The notes below the pieces were generated by a model. It searched no databases. It saw only the letters and a program-made list of their open reading frames with translations, and was not told the DNA's origin. A DNA stretch of 37,461 nt from Petrachloros mirabilis ULC683 (lineage in GTDB: Bacteria; Cyanobacteriota; Cyanobacteriia; Thermosynechococcales; Thermosynechococcaceae): positions 1-37,461 of the forward strand of contig NZ_WVIC01000040.1 of assembly GCF_009939295.1 (NCBI RefSeq), written 5' to 3'. Below are positions 35,635-37,461 of the stretch, one piece after another. The first letter of the stretch is position 1; the number at the start of each line of letters is the position of its first letter. The translations under genes and the position numbers were made by a program.

Positions 35635-37206
35635 ATGAAAGGGTCTATGCCAAATGCTCACACTCAAGGGTGGCTAGTGGCGGTGGGCAGCAGTGCTAGT
35701 CCTGCGGCAGTACCCCAATGGCATCCTTTGACAACTGCGAAAGACTGTGTTCTTGGCCGTAATCTGGACTGCCAAGTTATTTTAGACTCATCCAACTATA
35801 GTGGGGTGTCACGCCGTCACGCCGTCATTAAACCCTTGCTGGAGTCTCCCCCCCGCTGGCAAATTTGTGACCTAGACAGCGCCAACGGCACCTTCGTCAA
35901 CGGGCAGCGCCTGCAAGGCTGCCGTCCGTTGCAGGCAGGGGATCGAATCATGCTTAGCCAGGATGGCCCCCAGTTTGTATTTGAGTCCAGACGGGACTCT
36001 GAAGCAAGACCGAGGGCACCACTCGCCCAACAGGCCCTAGCAGCAAGCCAAGAGGCACCCGCCGCTGTCACCTTGAGTCAGTTATTGCCTGTCCTTTCAA
36101 CCCGCCGCGATTTAACCCGCAAAGGTTTTCTTGTTCCAGGACTGATCACCGTTTTTTTGGTGGTGGCGCTCTTTTTTTCCCTGGGAAATCGAGATTTGTT
36201 CAACAGCTTGCTCGCCCTATATATCGGAGGGGGGGGACTGTTCTTCATCTATCGTCTCTGTGGCAAGCCCAAGCCCTGGTGGATGATGGTTCTGGTGATC
36301 ATTTCCATGGTTTTGATTCTAGAGTCCCCCATCGTGGAATTGTTTGTGTTGGTCTTTCGGGAGTTGTTGCCAGGAAATGTGGAGGCTGTGGGGTCGGGAT
36401 TTTTGGCGCAGTGGATTGGTCACTTTTTTGGCGCTGGGATGATGGAGGAGTTATTGAAAGTTCTTCCCCTGGCACTTTTGCTGGTGATTGGCCGACCCCG
36501 AGCCTTGAAGCCAACCCTGGTAATTCTAGTGATTTTAGGTGGGTGTTGTGTCCTAGTGTTGCTGGCATTAGTGGGTGCATCGATGCGGCAACCAGAACTG
36601 GGGGATCTGGTGACTCGTAAAGTTGTTTCCACTGGATTGTTGGCGGGCTTGGCAGTGCTGATCCTAACGGTTGCCAAGTCTCTAAAGCCCCCTGCCCAAG
36701 CCATTTTGGGAGTATGGGAGCCCCTGGATGGCATTTTATTTGGAGCCGCTGCTGCCCTGGGTTTTACTTGGCTAGAAACCCTGGGCCAATATGTGCCCAG
36801 CGTCATTCAGGATATTGACTCAACCCTTGGGACAGGATCAGGGGATCTGGTGGGACTGCAACTCTTGATTCCACGAATTTTGGGCAGTGTGGCGGGTCAT
36901 ATGGCCTACAGCGGCTATCTCGGATATTTCATTGGCTTGAGTGTGCTGAAGCCGACTCAGCGCTGGAAGATTCTGCTGGTTGGCTACTTGAGTGCGTCGG
37001 GGCTCCATGCCTTTTGGAATGCCTCAGCAGTGGCATTAGGGGGCATTCCAGTGCGGCTGGGGGGGGTGTCGGTGAGCCTGGGAGCGATGGCGCTGATGGT
37101 CGTGGGGATGGTGTCTTACGTGTTTCTGGTCGCGGCAATTTTGAAGGCGCGGCAGTTGTCCCCAACGCGATCGCAGAATTTTGCCACTCGGATGTGGGAG
37201 CCATAG
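35635..37206 (+). CDS. FHA domain fused to a PrsW-type intramembrane protease
   Basis: This 523-residue protein starts with an FHA domain (about 32-118) with GRNLDCQVIL (41-50), SRRHAVI (59-65) and SANGTFVNG (82-90), all key residues present. From about 165 it has eight or more membrane segments of the PrsW/CPBP-related glutamic membrane protease type: MMEELLKVLPL (269-279, the EExxK motif), GFTWLETLGQYV, HMAYSGYLGY and SGLHAFWN. Bacillus PrsW performs site-1 cleavage of an anti-sigma factor. The cytosolic FHA could gate proteolysis by phosphorylation; that is inference. ATG 35635 is used; ATG 35647 with AAAGG upstream is also possible. Confidence 0.9.
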   Translation: MKGSMPNAHTQGWLVAVGSSASPAAVPQWHPLTTAKDCVLGRNLDCQVILDSSNYSGVSRRHAVIKPLLESPPRWQICDLDSANGTFVNGQRLQGCRPLQAGDRIMLSQDGPQFVFESRRDSEARPRAPLAQQALAASQEAPAAVTLSQLLPVLSTRRDLTRKGFLVPGLITVFLVVALFFSLGNRDLFNSLLALYIGGGGLFFIYRLCGKPKPWWMMVLVIISMVLILESPIVELFVLVFRELLPGNVEAVGSGFLAQWIGHFFGAGMMEELLKVLPLALLLVIGRPRALKPTLVILVILGGCCVLVLLALVGASMRQPELGDLVTRKVVSTGLLAGLAVLILTVAKSLKPPAQAILGVWEPLDGILFGAAAALGFTWLETLGQYVPSVIQDIDSTLGTGSGDLVGLQLLIPRILGSVAGHMAYSGYLGYFIGLSVLKPTQRWKILLVGYLSASGLHAFWNASAVALGGIPVRLGGVSVSLGAMALMVVGMVSYVFLVAAILKARQLSPTRSQNFATRMWEP

Positions 37207-37281
37207 CCATACTCGACAGCTATACTCAACAGTCTCAAAGAGCATTCTCCCTGTAGAATGAGTTAGGCTAAGTCGCCTTCT

Positions 37282-37368
37282 GGAGAGGTGGCAGAGTGGT
37301 TGAATGCGGCAGACTCGAAATCTGTTTTGGGGTCAAACTCAACGGGGGTTCGAATCCCCCCCTCTCCG
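37282..37368 (+). tRNA. tRNA-Ser (anticodon CGA)
   Basis: An 87-base class II tRNA. The acceptor stem GGAGAGG (37282-37288) pairs with CCTCTCC (37361-37367), with discriminator G37368. The anticodon loop CTCGAAA is closed by GCAGA/TCTGT and gives CGA (37316-37318), reading UCG. A long variable arm follows, then the T arm with GGTTCGAATCC. CCA is not encoded. Confidence 0.97.
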
Positions 37369-37403
37369 TTCTAGAACTAGCTTCTAGCCTTTATTTAGCT
37401 AAT

Positions 37404-37441
37404 CGACGGGAAGCCCCGCGCTCTCCCGAAGGGGAGCGTCG
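37404..37441. other. Structured sequence, possible IS200/IS605 right-end or guide-RNA-like remnant
   Basis: CGACG (37404-37408) pairs with CGTCG (37437-37441) around an inner hairpin GCTCTCC-CGAA-GGGGAGC. This nested structure and the GGGAAGCCCCGCGCT / GTCGGGATGA context resemble what I recall near the 3' ends of cyanobacterial tnpB genes. No tnpB precedes it; a tRNA does. It could be an orphan transposon end or the start of an element beyond the edge. Confidence 0.3.
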
Positions 37442-37461
37442 GGATGAGAGCCAGGGGCGCT

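Overview
The window looks like a piece of a cyanobacterial chromosome. The atpB-atpE pair stands alone, away from the rest of the ATP synthase genes. Cyanobacterial signature genes are present (LdpA, PetP, Get3d, DUF2854, a PatA-like regulator, an SH3b-tailed Hanks kinase). Many copies of the HIP1-type octamer GCGATCGC occur, and the tRNA-Ser lacks an encoded CCA. I could not assign a genus. Functional calls come from reading motifs and remembered family features; no search was run.

Layout. 1-2.1 kb is an accessory edge: the first codons of a possible TnpB-like gene on the minus strand, a fold-back repeat, a Uma2/DUF820 nuclease-like gene and an AT-rich FkbM methyltransferase. 2.2-8.5 kb holds an atypical aldehyde dehydrogenase facing a minus-strand run yajQ > DUF2854 > SNF2 ATPase, with a MITE at the convergent junction. 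8.5-10 kb is gene-poor, with one AT-rich membrane-anchored orphan. 10-13.7 kb carries a minus-strand phasin-like protein and an SbcC/Rad50-like ATPase, preceded by a small membrane protein. 14-18 kb has ldpA bracketed by two nearly identical inverted MITEs, then a Na+/K+:H+ antiporter-like protein with a USP tail. 18-20 kb is atpB-atpE with a clear terminator. 20-23 kb is a membrane-bound Ser/Thr kinase and a D,D-carboxypeptidase, followed by one MITE nested inside another. 23.5-29 kb has a Nif11-like small protein divergent from an ABC-F ATPase, a DUF697-type GTPase and a PatA-like regulator whose receiver has lost its acidic pair. 29-31 kb is a long helical-repeat membrane protein. 31-32.4 kb is petP-get3d. 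32.5-37.2 kb is an FHA cluster: FHA-zinc ribbon, FHA-FAD oxidoreductase and a small membrane protein on the minus strand, divergent from an FHA-PrsW intramembrane protease. The window ends with tRNA-Ser(CGA) and a structured sequence that may be a transposon end.

The strongest non-genic signal is a set of small fold-back mobile elements. They have different terminal inverted repeats, but several share a core of C-runs and G-runs around an AATT-type centre. Insertions can be read directly from target-site duplications. In two cases the duplication is centred on the loop of a hairpin, which suggests that this family prefers hairpin tips. The strongest gene-level signal is the FHA cluster, which combines phosphothreonine recognition, a flavin/nicotinamide-type oxidoreductase and an intramembrane protease; I do not recognise it as a named system.
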